DNA from: Palsa-360 sp963719875
Lineage (GTDB): Bacteria > Acidobacteriota > Terriglobia > Acidiferrales > UBA7541
Direction: 5' to 3'
Length of the DNA: 64,000 bases
Assembly: GCA_963719875.1 (NCBI GenBank)
Contig: CAVRDJ010000004.1
Coordinates: forward strand, 930,001 to 994,000
Positions 45,022 to 52,192 of the stretch are shown in pieces. Positions within the stretch are counted from its first letter, which is position 1; each line of letters starts with the position of its first letter. The notes under the pieces are model-generated. The model made no database searches. It was not told where the DNA came from and worked only from the letters and a program-made list of their open reading frames with translations. A program made the translations under genes and the position numbers.

Positions 45022-45450
45022 TTATGCCGACTTTCGCATACTGCCTCGTCTTGGTCTCGCTGAACTTCGGCGGACATCAATTTTGCGCTTTCTACGCGCG
45101 GGCTGGATGAGAACCTCTGCCGGGATGTCGAATTCCTGGTGCAAATTACGAATCATATTCAACGAAAGAGGTCTCTTGCCCTGCATGACCTCATAAACAC
45201 GCGTTCGTTGACCGATGACCCCAATCAATGCGCTCGAGTTTTTGCCTTTCTGTTCCAACCGGAACTTGATCGCTTCGATCGGATCGGGGAGTTCAATCGG
45301 ATAGTGTTCCTGCTCGTAGGCCTCGATCAGGGTGGCAAGTATGTCCAACTCGTCGCTTTCCGCCGAACCTTTGGGGGAATCCCACAACTCCTCCACCCGG
45401 CGCAGTGCCCGCTCGTAATCTGATTCGCTTTTAATGGGCTTGATGTCCAT
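45022..45450 (-). CDS. higA: HigA-type antitoxin, HTH domain
   Basis: A 142-residue protein. The N-terminal half is helical and acidic (SESDYERALRRVEELWDSP, ELDILATLIEAYEQEHYPI), followed by IEAIKFRLEQKGKNSSALIGVIGQRTRVYEVMQGKRPLSLNMIRNL, a Cro/C1-type helix-turn-helix of the COG5499 HigA family. The C-terminal tail is basic. It would neutralise the toxin encoded just upstream and repress the operon by binding its promoter. Its start overlaps the toxin gene by 20 bases on the same strand, giving the toxin-first order typical of higBA. Confidence 0.85.
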   Translation of the reverse strand: MDIKPIKSESDYERALRRVEELWDSPKGSAESDELDILATLIEAYEQEHYPIELPDPIEAIKFRLEQKGKNSSALIGVIGQRTRVYEVMQGKRPLSLNMIRNLHQEFDIPAEVLIQPARRKRKIDVRRSSARPRRGSMRKSA

Positions 45451-45763
45451 ATTTCACCGTTTTCACATCAATCTTGTCGTAATCCCTGTGCGTTCCGATC
45501 CATTTGATGAATACGATCTGGTGACGATAGTGGATGGCCACCACCAGCCGGTAGTCGTTTCCTTTAATGTTGAAGACCACTCTGTCCGGTCCGACAATGC
45601 TGGCATTCGCATAGGCCCTCAAAACATCCGCCGGACTTTTCCATTCGGCGCAAAACACCTCGTGAAACCATGCATCAAGCGCTGATTTGACCGTTTTCTG
45701 ATCCGTGCTTCCTTTGAGGCTGCCGACGAATTGCCTCAGGGTTTTCCGCGCAATAACTCTCAT
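45431..45763 (-). CDS. higB: HigB-type mRNA interferase toxin
   Basis: A 110-residue protein matching the HigB_toxin (RelE-like) family: MRVIARKTLRQFVG at the start, LDAWFHEVFCAEWKSPADVLRAY in the middle and GNDYRLVVAIHYRHQIVFIKWIGTHRDYDKIDV at the end, where the RLV, H and GTH-YD residues are the family landmarks. Members cleave mRNA on the ribosome. It is the first gene of a two-gene unit with the antitoxin. The pair lies between the APH cluster and the accessory region with repeat R4, a usual place for addiction modules. Confidence 0.87.
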   Translation of the reverse strand: MRVIARKTLRQFVGSLKGSTDQKTVKSALDAWFHEVFCAEWKSPADVLRAYANASIVGPDRVVFNIKGNDYRLVVAIHYRHQIVFIKWIGTHRDYDKIDVKTVKYGHQAH

Positions 45764-45829
45764 GGCTAAGTCTCGAAAACACTGCTTTATTATACACTTG
45801 TTCCCAAAATGGGTACATGGCCAGGTCTG

Positions 45830-45945
45830 GTCGGCACCAACTCAGATATAACATGAACAGGGAGCCAGCGCAGGAACGGAGTAGCTGATTCCCTGCCCTC
45901 GGGATCAGGAAGTCTTAACGTCCACCTGGAGCGGCAGCGGTTACC
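45830..45945 (+). repeat. Island-associated repeat, copy R4
   Basis: The core is nearly identical to R1: ACATGAACAGGGAGCCAGCG, then GGAGTAGCTGATTCCCTGCC, CTCGGGATCAGGA and GGCAGCGG. The hairpin is intact. Similarity to R1 starts somewhat upstream (AACTCAGATATAAC against GACTCGGGTATAA). It lies 2.1 kb before the regulator of module copy C. After the core the sequence departs from R1 and R2. Confidence 0.7.
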
Positions 45946-46332
45946 CCTTGCACATCCACTGCAACCGCACAGCCGGGTCAGGGTGCTTTCGATCTCATGG
46001 CTCATGTCCATCTCCCACCCCCACAGGTGAGGCAGAATAGGCAAATCCAGCGATATTTTCTTCAAAATTGACCGTTTTTGAGCAAATGAAAAATCGATAA
46101 CATTCATAGTGTGCTTAGGTTAGCTAAGTTCGTTTTTTCAAAAATGCTTTCCAGATTCTCGCCGACAGAATTATGATTCACAAGCATTTGGAAAGCGGAT
46201 CGCCCCGAGAGCCTTTTTCCGGATGGATCTAGCCAGATGTATTCGATGTGCTCCTTCTGCGGCTGCAGTGAGTGGATTCGTCGTTCCCGGCACTCCTGCA
46301 GGCTCGGACCATTTGCAGCTTCAAGCTCACAT
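45946..46332. other. Spacer, possibly with a small minus-strand frame
   Basis: About 390 bases. An 80-codon minus-strand frame (46104-46346) would begin MPTAECELEAANG inside the end of the next gene and includes QPQKEHIEYIWLDPSGKRL, which reads plausibly as protein but has no family I know. CTTAGGTTAGCTAAG near 46115 is a near-palindrome and resembles the CTTAGGTGAG stretch of R1 and R2. Confidence 0.3.
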
Positions 46333-47271
46333 TCAGCGGTTGGCATCAATTCGCGGGGCAACGGGCTGTCCGCGGCGTAGTCGCTGCGTTCGGTCGAGTA
46401 GATTGATAGTCCGTTCTAATTCTTTTAGTAGAGCAACTTCATTTTTTCGTAAATGTTCACTGATTTCGGGTCCAGGAACATTTCGACGCAGAACTTCTAG
46501 CTCCATACGTTCAGATTCGATCGAGTCGTGGTCTTTTTGGTAGTTTCGAAGCCAGCGAATTTCTTCGGCAAGCTCAGACAGAAAGTATTTCTTGCACTCT
46601 TCCGGATTCGCGACGCCTTGGCTTCGGCTTTCCTCTTTTAGCCTGGCAGTTTCAGCCCACCCAAGATAGGATTGATAAAGAGTTTCACGTAGGTGCTTGT
46701 TCGTTCCATAGAGTGTCTCAAGGATTGCAGTATTTCTTTTGTGTTCGAAACCGTTCGCCTTGATTTTGCGCTGAAGGCCCAAAAGCAATTCCAAACATCG
46801 GTCGAGGACAATTGGATTTTGAATCTTCCAAATCAGGCCAGGTTCGGGATTGAGCAGATCTGGTGCATCGCCGGACTTAGCCCCAATTTCATCCGCTTCC
46901 CAGGTTTGTCTCCTTCGCTCATCACATTCGAGGAACTCGCGACCCCGACGAATTTCAGCGCTATCAGCTGCGTAGTGACGTTGCAGGCGCCACATAGTGT
47001 TTGCGATTATTCCTACAAGGAATTCTTCCGTCGGACCTACTGGTTGCTTCTCATCCCGCAGGCTCTTCAGCAGTGATCGATATTTGGCGCTTGACTCCCC
47101 AGGAACGACAACGAACTTGGCAAAAAAGCCATGCTTGAGTGCATTTCGGCTCGATCGCCGTTTCCCTGCTTCAGAACGAGGGCCAGTAGAGCCCTTTTTG
47201 ATTGATTGCTCATCGCGCCCGGCTTTGTCTGCTTCCCGCACAATTGATTGCTCAACATCATGTAGTTGCAC
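46333..47271 (-). CDS. Hypothetical protein with GPR..NALKHG motif
   Basis: A 312-residue protein, probably starting at GTG 47271 (QLHDVEQSIVREAD). The N-terminal part GSTGPRSEAGKRRSSRNALK is the well-known GPRTPEGK..SR.NALKHG segment found in many hypothetical proteins of Acidobacteriota and Planctomycetes. It is basic and looks like a nucleic-acid-binding stretch. The rest is helical and charged, including LVGIIANTMWRLQRHYAADSAE and a likely coiled coil near the end (SEHLRKNEVALLKELERTI). The function of the family is not known to me. It lies on the minus strand between repeat R4 and the regulator of module C. Confidence 0.7.
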   Translation of the reverse strand: MQLHDVEQSIVREADKAGRDEQSIKKGSTGPRSEAGKRRSSRNALKHGFFAKFVVVPGESSAKYRSLLKSLRDEKQPVGPTEEFLVGIIANTMWRLQRHYAADSAEIRRGREFLECDERRRQTWEADEIGAKSGDAPDLLNPEPGLIWKIQNPIVLDRCLELLLGLQRKIKANGFEHKRNTAILETLYGTNKHLRETLYQSYLGWAETARLKEESRSQGVANPEECKKYFLSELAEEIRWLRNYQKDHDSIESERMELEVLRRNVPGPEISEHLRKNEVALLKELERTINLLDRTQRLRRGQPVAPRIDANR

Positions 47272-47555
47272 CGGGGCGCCATCTTGCTACGGAGTCGGAC
47301 TTATCGAGGCGCTCGCCAACGTCTCGTCTAAATTTTTTCCTGGAACTTCTTGTCCCATGAATTGTTCTCCTTTCATCAAGCAGGCTCAGCCACGCCCCGC
47401 CACTACATTCCCGCCTGGCTCCGCAGAGAGGTTAACGGCCGGTTTCGCGGCGTTTGCTGAGTAACATTTCTGGCCGGGCAAGCCCCAGCATGCCCAATGA
47501 AGGCTTAAGAGAACAGCAACATTTGGGTCCAAAAAAGTCCTACGGTTAGGGGGCG

Positions 47556-48005
47556 TTATTCCTTCGGGGGCTTTTGGTTATGTCGGGGATAATTCGGTCT
47601 TTCGCCAAAATACATTTTAAATGTCGTGACTGAACTCGGGAAGATAACGTTCGAGGGCGCCGGCAACGTCGAGCCTTTCTGCTGGGACACAGCTGCTGGT
47701 TGGGCGTCAATCCGATAGCGCTTCGCTAGTTCCTTTCCACTAAGCGTCAAGCACTCGAAACGAAGAATGATGTGACTTCCTCTGGGGCGGCATGCAGCCA
47801 AAATACGCTTCACCTCAGTTTCCGAAATTCGCATCATAGGATGACTGTGCTGGATCAATTCGACCGTTTGCGCGACCGCTGCACTATGCTTTTGGCCATT
47901 TTCCCGCGCCTCGTCATACGAACTCATCACGAGACCAGCGCGCTCGAATTCCATGAACGAACTCACTCCTTTTTTCATTCGAGGTCTTCCCAGTTTCTTC
48001 TTCAT
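47556..48005 (-). CDS. Hypothetical protein downstream of the copy C regulator
   Basis: A 149-residue protein beginning MKKKLGRPRMKKGVSSFMEF. The GRPRMKKG start is like an AT-hook or basic arm. The part ENGQKHSAAVAQTVELIQHS, with MRISETEVKRILAACRPR, looks helical, perhaps a small DNA-binding domain. The last 50 residues are Pro/Ser-rich. GAAGGAA lies close before the ATG. It follows the RHH gene by 11 bases on the same strand, so they are likely one operon. No counterpart is seen next to copy B. Function unknown. Confidence 0.55.
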   Translation of the reverse strand: MKKKLGRPRMKKGVSSFMEFERAGLVMSSYDEARENGQKHSAAVAQTVELIQHSHPMMRISETEVKRILAACRPRGSHIILRFECLTLSGKELAKRYRIDAQPAAVSQQKGSTLPAPSNVIFPSSVTTFKMYFGERPNYPRHNQKPPKE

Positions 48006-48016
48006 TTCCTTCGCCT

Positions 48017-48220
48017 CTAAGAGTCTTTGGGTCCAGTTAGCGGCTGGGCAAGGAAGCGTTGCAGAAAGCCAGAGCCCTTTTTCTTGTAACTCTCAGAGCC
48101 CGCCTTCAAAAAGGCCTCGCAAACCTGCGCGACGCTTCGCCCTTCGCGCGCAGCAATGGTTTCTAATTCTTTCTTCAGGTCCGACCGAATCCTGAATGTT
48201 AATTGAGTGTCTTTTTTCAT
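48017..48220 (-). CDS. Ribbon-helix-helix DNA-binding protein of module copy C
   Basis: A 67-residue protein. MKKDTQLTFRIRSDLKKELETIA gives the beta-strand and first helix of a CopG/Arc-type RHH domain, and EGRSVAQVCEAFLKAGSESY the second helix. RHH proteins bind DNA as dimers through the strand, often at tandem half-sites. The gene is divergent from the annealing-protein gene 122 bases away, where CATTG half-sites recur every ten bases. Autoregulation and control of the module are inferred. A frameshifted homologue sits in the same place beside copy B. Confidence 0.8.
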   Translation of the reverse strand: MKKDTQLTFRIRSDLKKELETIAAREGRSVAQVCEAFLKAGSESYKKKGSGFLQRFLAQPLTGPKDS

Positions 48221-48273
48221 TCGTCGCAGATTCTACCACGCTTCTTGAACCTTCCTCCCGGCAGGTGATGGAC

Positions 48274-48325
48274 TTGACAAACCATTTACAAAATGACATG
48301 CTATGTAGTGCATTGAAGTGCATTG
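48274..48325 (+). promoter_or_regulatory. Promoter and operator candidate for module copy C
   Basis: TTGACA at 48274-48279 is a good -35, but the -10 is weak (CATGCT after 17 bases). Just downstream, AGTGCATTG occurs at 48307-48315 and again at 48317-48325, a ten-base period ending 17 bases before the first start codon. Copy B has CATTG twice with the same period. This fits binding of the divergent RHH protein. Confidence 0.5.
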
Positions 48326-48342
48326 TGAAGTGAGGTCAAAAC

Positions 48343-49104
48343 ATGAACAAAAGTTCAGTAACGTGGCACGCTAACGCTCGATTTGCTCGGTTGATCTGGG
48401 GTCAATTGTCGCCTTCCGCAAGGTGGGCGCTCAAGCAATTGACCCAGAGATTTGCCCTATCAGTTGTTGAAGGGGATCTACTGCTTCTTGACGGTAGATG
48501 GTACGTGACGCACTCTGGCTTGCTCCGAATAGCCCAGCGCAATCGCTGCTCTGGGATGAGAACCACTGTTGACAAGGAGCTATCAGATCCCGCCTCTAGT
48601 CGGTGGGTGTTTCGAGCGACAGTGTATAAATCCCCCCGCTCTCGCGGCTTCGTCGGTTACGGCGACGCCGATCCATCCAACGTATCGTCCTTGGTCCACG
48701 GCGCAGAAATGCGTGTCGCCGAAACTCGTGCCGTCAACCGCGCCCTCCGCAAAGCCTACGGCATCGGCCTCTGCTCCGTCGAGGAACTCGGCTGGGCTCC
48801 TAGATCTAACGCGTCTGGACCACCCGTTCAGCCTAAGGCATCCGTTGTCGGAAATAACGGCCACCAGAACGGCCAGCCTCGCCTCCGCGACCGCCTCTGC
48901 CTGCTGATCCGCCAGCACCAGCTCGATGCTGGCCTCGTGAAGGCCTATGCCGCCGATTTCTGCGGAACCCCCACTGTGCGGGATGCCAGCCGAGAGCAGG
49001 TCGAAGCCTTCATCAACGATCTGGCCGAGCGCGCCGCCAAGGATCGTGACGGGCTGATCTGCCAGCTCAATAGCTATTCCAAATCGCAGGAGGTCGCGTC
49101 ATGA
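48343..49104 (+). CDS. Rad52/DdrA-like single-strand annealing protein (copy C)
   Basis: A 253-residue protein. The core at about residues 45-155 includes LLLLDGRWYVTHSGLLRIAQ, RWVFRATVYKSPRSRGFVGY and GDADPSNVS, then H119-GAEMRVAETRAVNRALRKAYG and VEELGW. The aETRAxxRALR helix after a glycine-rich strand is the landmark I know from DdrA and related Rad52-superfamily annealing proteins. These coat single-stranded DNA and anneal complementary strands. The C-terminal 80 residues hold a second helical domain (RLRDRLCLLIRQHQLDAGLV). The family assignment is by motif only. It is the first gene of a four- or five-gene overlapping unit with two nucleases, like a phage exonuclease-annealase module. 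The copy at 18192 is broken. Confidence 0.65.
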   Translation: MNKSSVTWHANARFARLIWGQLSPSARWALKQLTQRFALSVVEGDLLLLDGRWYVTHSGLLRIAQRNRCSGMRTTVDKELSDPASSRWVFRATVYKSPRSRGFVGYGDADPSNVSSLVHGAEMRVAETRAVNRALRKAYGIGLCSVEELGWAPRSNASGPPVQPKASVVGNNGHQNGQPRLRDRLCLLIRQHQLDAGLVKAYAADFCGTPTVRDASREQVEAFINDLAERAAKDRDGLICQLNSYSKSQEVAS

Positions 49105-49535
49105 AACGTCACATCCCTGGTTTGCATGGCGACAATCCCAACACTCCGAGCATCTTGGAGGGCGTTTTCCTGGTCCGCGTCGATCGGGTCTTCTACCGCT
49201 GGCATCCACAACGGCCGTTCTATGTTCTGCGACTCATCATTCTCGAACCAAGAGAACATCAAAACCGTTCCCTCAACGGTCGCCTCTACTGCACTCCCAA
49301 AGCACTCTGGAAACTCCGCTGGTTCCTGCGGGACTTTGGCTATGACCCCGATCTGATGGGCCGAGACGAAGTCGACGAAAAGGCGCTGATGGGCCTTCGT
49401 GGAATCGTGCGGATTTCCCGCACCACCCTGAATGGCCGCTCGTTTCTCAATCTCGGCGGGTTTGCTCCAGCCAGTGAATGGGAAGAACTTTCCGTGTCTG
49501 CGGCAAGCAGCCAGGAGGTGGCCCGTGACGTTTAG
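49101..49535 (+). CDS. Conserved module protein, possible ssDNA-binding type (copy C)
   Basis: A 144-residue protein differing from the copy B one at only a few positions (for example HPQRPF against HPERPF and MGRDE against LGRDE). Its ATG overlaps the preceding stop (ATGA), and its own end overlaps the nuclease start by 11 bases. The strand-rich pattern with a central helix could be an OB-like fold. No named family is recognised. Purifying selection seems likely because the differences from copy B are few and mostly silent or mild. Confidence 0.65.
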   Translation: MKRHIPGLHGDNPNTPSILEGVFLVRVDRVFYRWHPQRPFYVLRLIILEPREHQNRSLNGRLYCTPKALWKLRWFLRDFGYDPDLMGRDEVDEKALMGLRGIVRISRTTLNGRSFLNLGGFAPASEWEELSVSAASSQEVARDV

Positions 49536-50328
49536 TTACACGCAGGTTTCGCAATACCTACGCTGTCCGAGGAGCTACCGCTTTCGGTATCTGGACGGCT
49601 GGAGGGAGAAGGAATCTCGGGCGGCGCTGTGCTTCGGCCGCTGTTTCGAGAAGGCCCTGGCGTCGTTTTTCGAGCGCGACGATGCCGGAGCAGTGCTGTT
49701 TAAGGAGTGGGGAACGTACCGCGATGTTCCGCTGGAGTACTCCCACGGAGATGACTGGGAGCGCCTGCTTCGCCAGGGAATCGGGCTGCTGGAGCAGTTT
49801 GCGCGAGACAACCGAATCCGCATTCGCCAACCCAAACGCAACATGCAGAAGAAACTCATCCGTTCGCTCTCCAACGGCAATGAGTTTGTGGCCTATGTCG
49901 ATGCCATTGGCCACCTGGACGGCACGCGGCGTTTGCTGGAATGGAAAACCACCAGTGCTCGTTACCCGGAGCAGCCCGAGGGGCTCACTTCGCTTGACCT
50001 TCAGCTTGTCTGCTACTCCTGGATCACGGGCATCCCTGACGTTGCCATTGTGGCCTTCGTGAGGAAACGCGTCCCGGAGATTCAGTACCTCTTGGCTTCG
50101 ATCACCGAAGAGCAGCGTCAGGAGTTTGGCCAGCTGGTCGAAGCGACCGCTCGTCAAATCGAAACTGCCCAGTTCCCTGCCCACCCAGGAATCCGCTTCC
50201 CGCAGAACGGGTGCGTCAGCTGCGCACACCTCGGTCTGTGCCTTGGGAACGAGGGACTAGTTGGAACCAAACTCATTCGTCAACCAGGAGCCGCCGACCT
50301 TGATTGGCTTGACGTGCTTGACGACTAA
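49525..50328 (+). CDS. PD-(D/E)XK nuclease with AddB/Cas4-type cysteine cluster (copy C)
   Basis: A 267-residue protein from GTG 49525 (AGGAGGTG upstream), starting VTFSYTQVSQYLRCPRSYRF. It has the RecB-like core: Asp132 in GHLDG, E139-W-K141 in LEWKTTS and the Q..xY motif LQLVCYSW. Four cysteines, C14, C230, C233 and C239, have the C...CxxCxxxxxC spacing of the 4Fe-4S cluster in AddB, Cas4 and Dna2 nucleases. Such enzymes cut single-stranded ends, often 5' to 3'. Beside an annealing protein it would resect DNA ends for recombination. No helicase or Cas1 is nearby, so it is not a CRISPR Cas4. Copy B at 19400 is frameshifted. Confidence 0.85.
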   Translation: MTFSYTQVSQYLRCPRSYRFRYLDGWREKESRAALCFGRCFEKALASFFERDDAGAVLFKEWGTYRDVPLEYSHGDDWERLLRQGIGLLEQFARDNRIRIRQPKRNMQKKLIRSLSNGNEFVAYVDAIGHLDGTRRLLEWKTTSARYPEQPEGLTSLDLQLVCYSWITGIPDVAIVAFVRKRVPEIQYLLASITEEQRQEFGQLVEATARQIETAQFPAHPGIRFPQNGCVSCAHLGLCLGNEGLVGTKLIRQPGAADLDWLDVLDD

Positions 50329-50341
50329 CGGAAGGCCTTTG

Positions 50342-51037
50342 ATGGCTCCGAAGCTCAATCGCCGGCGTGCCGTGTTTGTGCTCTCGAAGATCGAAGAGAT
50401 CTTGTCTTGGGAGAAGGCGACGGACCGCGAACGGGATTCGAAGTTTGTCGAACTCGGTCGCTATCTGTGCGAGGTTCGGGCAGGACAATACTGGAGGGTG
50501 GACAACGTCCGTTCGTTCGATGAGTTTCTGGAGAGGAAATTTCCGGAGTCCAGACGCAAGGCTTACTACCTGATGGCCATCCACGAACACCTGCCACCGA
50601 TCCGTAAGCGGGAACTGGAACAGATCGGATGGACGAAGGCGAGGGAGCTAGCCAAGGTGGCTCGGCGGGACAGACAGGGGTTCGATTGTGCACCCTGGGT
50701 GCACAAAGCCAGCACGATGCCGCGGGAGGAATTTAAGCGCGAAGTCGATCGCTACCTGACTGGCAAAGACACCGAGCCCTGGGAGATCCTTTATTTCAAG
50801 GCGTACAAGAGCCAACTTCCTGTAATTGAGCAGGCACTAGAAACAGCGGGTCTGATGCTTGGGAGCGACAAGTCGCGAGGCTACTGCCTGGAGATGATCT
50901 GCGCAGATTTTCTGGCAGGAGTGAGCTTGGAGGCGGGCAACCGAGATGCGTTATTGCCTTGCCTCACTCGGCTGGTCATTGGTCTTCCGAAGCCGCAAAG
51001 AAAGCAACTTCTTGAAGAAGTACAGGTGACGCTTTGA
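50342..51037 (+). CDS. Conserved module protein, HNH-less form (copy C)
   Basis: A 231-residue helical protein starting MAPKLNRRRAVFVLSKIEEI at 50342 with GGAAGG upstream. It matches residues 1-230 of the copy B fusion. Landmarks are SRRKAYYLMAIHEHLPPIRK, GWTKARELAKVARRDR, EPWEILYFKAYKSQLP and YCLEMICADFLAGVSLEAG. Some stretches look like helix-turn-helix, but I cannot name the family. A single-base difference (GAAGAAGTAC here, GAAGAACGTGC in copy B) places a stop at 51037, so the HNH part is a separate frame overlapping by TTGA. Reinitiation there is plausible. Confidence 0.7.
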   Translation: MAPKLNRRRAVFVLSKIEEILSWEKATDRERDSKFVELGRYLCEVRAGQYWRVDNVRSFDEFLERKFPESRRKAYYLMAIHEHLPPIRKRELEQIGWTKARELAKVARRDRQGFDCAPWVHKASTMPREEFKREVDRYLTGKDTEPWEILYFKAYKSQLPVIEQALETAGLMLGSDKSRGYCLEMICADFLAGVSLEAGNRDALLPCLTRLVIGLPKPQRKQLLEEVQVTL

Positions 51038-51264
51038 CTGGCATCCGGGCCAAGCGGCCTCGTTTGAGACTTGACACGGAAGCTTATCGCCAGCTTTGCC
51101 GGGAAGTCCTCGAGCGAGACAGCTGGCGATGCCAGCGGTGTGGGCGGATGGAAGATCTTCAAGTCCATCACATTCAGTGGCGGAGCCGACTGGGCGATGA
51201 CGCTGCCGAGAATCTGATCGCCCTCTGCGAATCGTGCCATCAAAAAGCCCATCGGCAATCCTAA
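51034..51264 (+). CDS. HNH endonuclease, separate gene (copy C)
   Basis: A 76-residue HNH protein starting at TTG 51034 inside the stop of the gene before (TTGA). It has CREVLERDSWRCQRCGRM with the first zinc pair, LQVHHIQWRSRL with the catalytic His, ENLIALC with the Asn and CESCHQKAH with the second zinc pair and last His. All key residues of an HNH nuclease are present. Stand-alone HNH proteins of this size are common in phages. In copy B the same domain is joined to the upstream protein, so both probably work together. If copy C lost a base, this gene would depend on reinitiation. Confidence 0.72.
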   Translation: MTGIRAKRPRLRLDTEAYRQLCREVLERDSWRCQRCGRMEDLQVHHIQWRSRLGDDAAENLIALCESCHQKAHRQS

Positions 51265-51424
51265 GCTCGTCAGTTATCGTCTGGATCTTTGCCGCATCTT
51301 CTCTCGAACCAGCTCCGAGAAACACACTTTTAAAAGCGATGTTCCAAATCCTACTTGGTTGTTCCCGCGGAGATACCACCGGCGCGAAGCACCGAATCCC
51401 CTGAAGTGTGTCATTTATTTTGGG

Positions 51425-52192
51425 CTACCCCGCAGCTCCTTTCGAATGCGCGCCCCGTGCGGTAACATCCTGAGTGCTATTTTGGAATGAGGGATCTGAA
51501 TTTTTGACAAATTCAATCTTTTGCACTCCGCCTGACGAATTGTGGATCGAGAAGAGTGCCAATTCCAGACGATTGTGTACACCGACCTTGTCGAAGATAT
51601 TGGTGAGGTGATGTTTGATCGTCTGTAGGCTCACGCAGAGTTCCTGGGCGATTTCCTTATTTGTCTTGCCAGCAACCACCTCCGCGACAATCTGACGTTC
51701 GCGGGGCGTCAAGCGCCAGGGTCCCTGCGGCACATCCGGCGAGGCATTGCCGGGCCGGCGCGTCAGTTCCTGCACTAGATCCGAAATATTCTGCCGCTCG
51801 ACCCAGTACTCCCCTGCAACCACCAAGTGGATACTCTTGCGCAAAAGTTGCGTGGTTGATTCTTTCAGGATGATTCCCGCGGCGCCGCGCTTCAGGGCCT
51901 CCACGATGTCTTGCTTATCCACTTCGGTGGCGAGGATCAGTACACGCACCGGCAAGGACAAATTCTGAATCAGCTTGAGCGCCTCAATCCCCGAGCAGCG
52001 AGGCATCCTTAAGTCTAAAAGAACCAAGTCCGGCTTTAGTTTGCGCGTCAGCTCCGCGGCTTCCAAGCCATCGCGAGCCTCTCCCACCACGCGGATCTTG
52101 CGGTCCAATTCGAGGAGCAAGCGCAGACCTTCCCGAAACACCGGATGATCATCGGCGATCAGCACGCGGACGGTATCCGTGAGTTTATACAA
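51425..52192 (-). CDS. NarL/FixJ-type response regulator
   Basis: The protein has 255 residues. The receiver domain (VRVLIADDHPVFREGLRLLL; phospho-acceptor Asp in DLVLLDLRMP; Lys in IILKES) is followed by a LuxR-type helix-turn-helix at about 165-225 (LTPRERQIVAEVVAGKTNKEI, CVSLQTIKHHLTNIFDKVGV). The tail of about 30 residues after LFSIHN is longer than usual and polar. It would bind DNA when phosphorylated by the kinase whose gene lies upstream and overlaps by eight bases. Target genes are unknown; the exopolysaccharide locus starts 2 kb away in the other direction. Confidence 0.92.
   Translation of the reverse strand: MYKLTDTVRVLIADDHPVFREGLRLLLELDRKIRVVGEARDGLEAAELTRKLKPDLVLLDLRMPRCSGIEALKLIQNLSLPVRVLILATEVDKQDIVEALKRGAAGIILKESTTQLLRKSIHLVVAGEYWVERQNISDLVQELTRRPGNASPDVPQGPWRLTPRERQIVAEVVAGKTNKEIAQELCVSLQTIKHHLTNIFDKVGVHNRLELALFSIHNSSGGVQKIEFVKNSDPSFQNSTQDVTARGAHSKGAAG

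Noticed and set aside
49525..50328. Cas4 of a CRISPR system
   Set aside because: The cysteine pattern fits Cas4, but no cas1, cas2 or repeat array is in the window and the neighbours are an annealase and an HNH protein.
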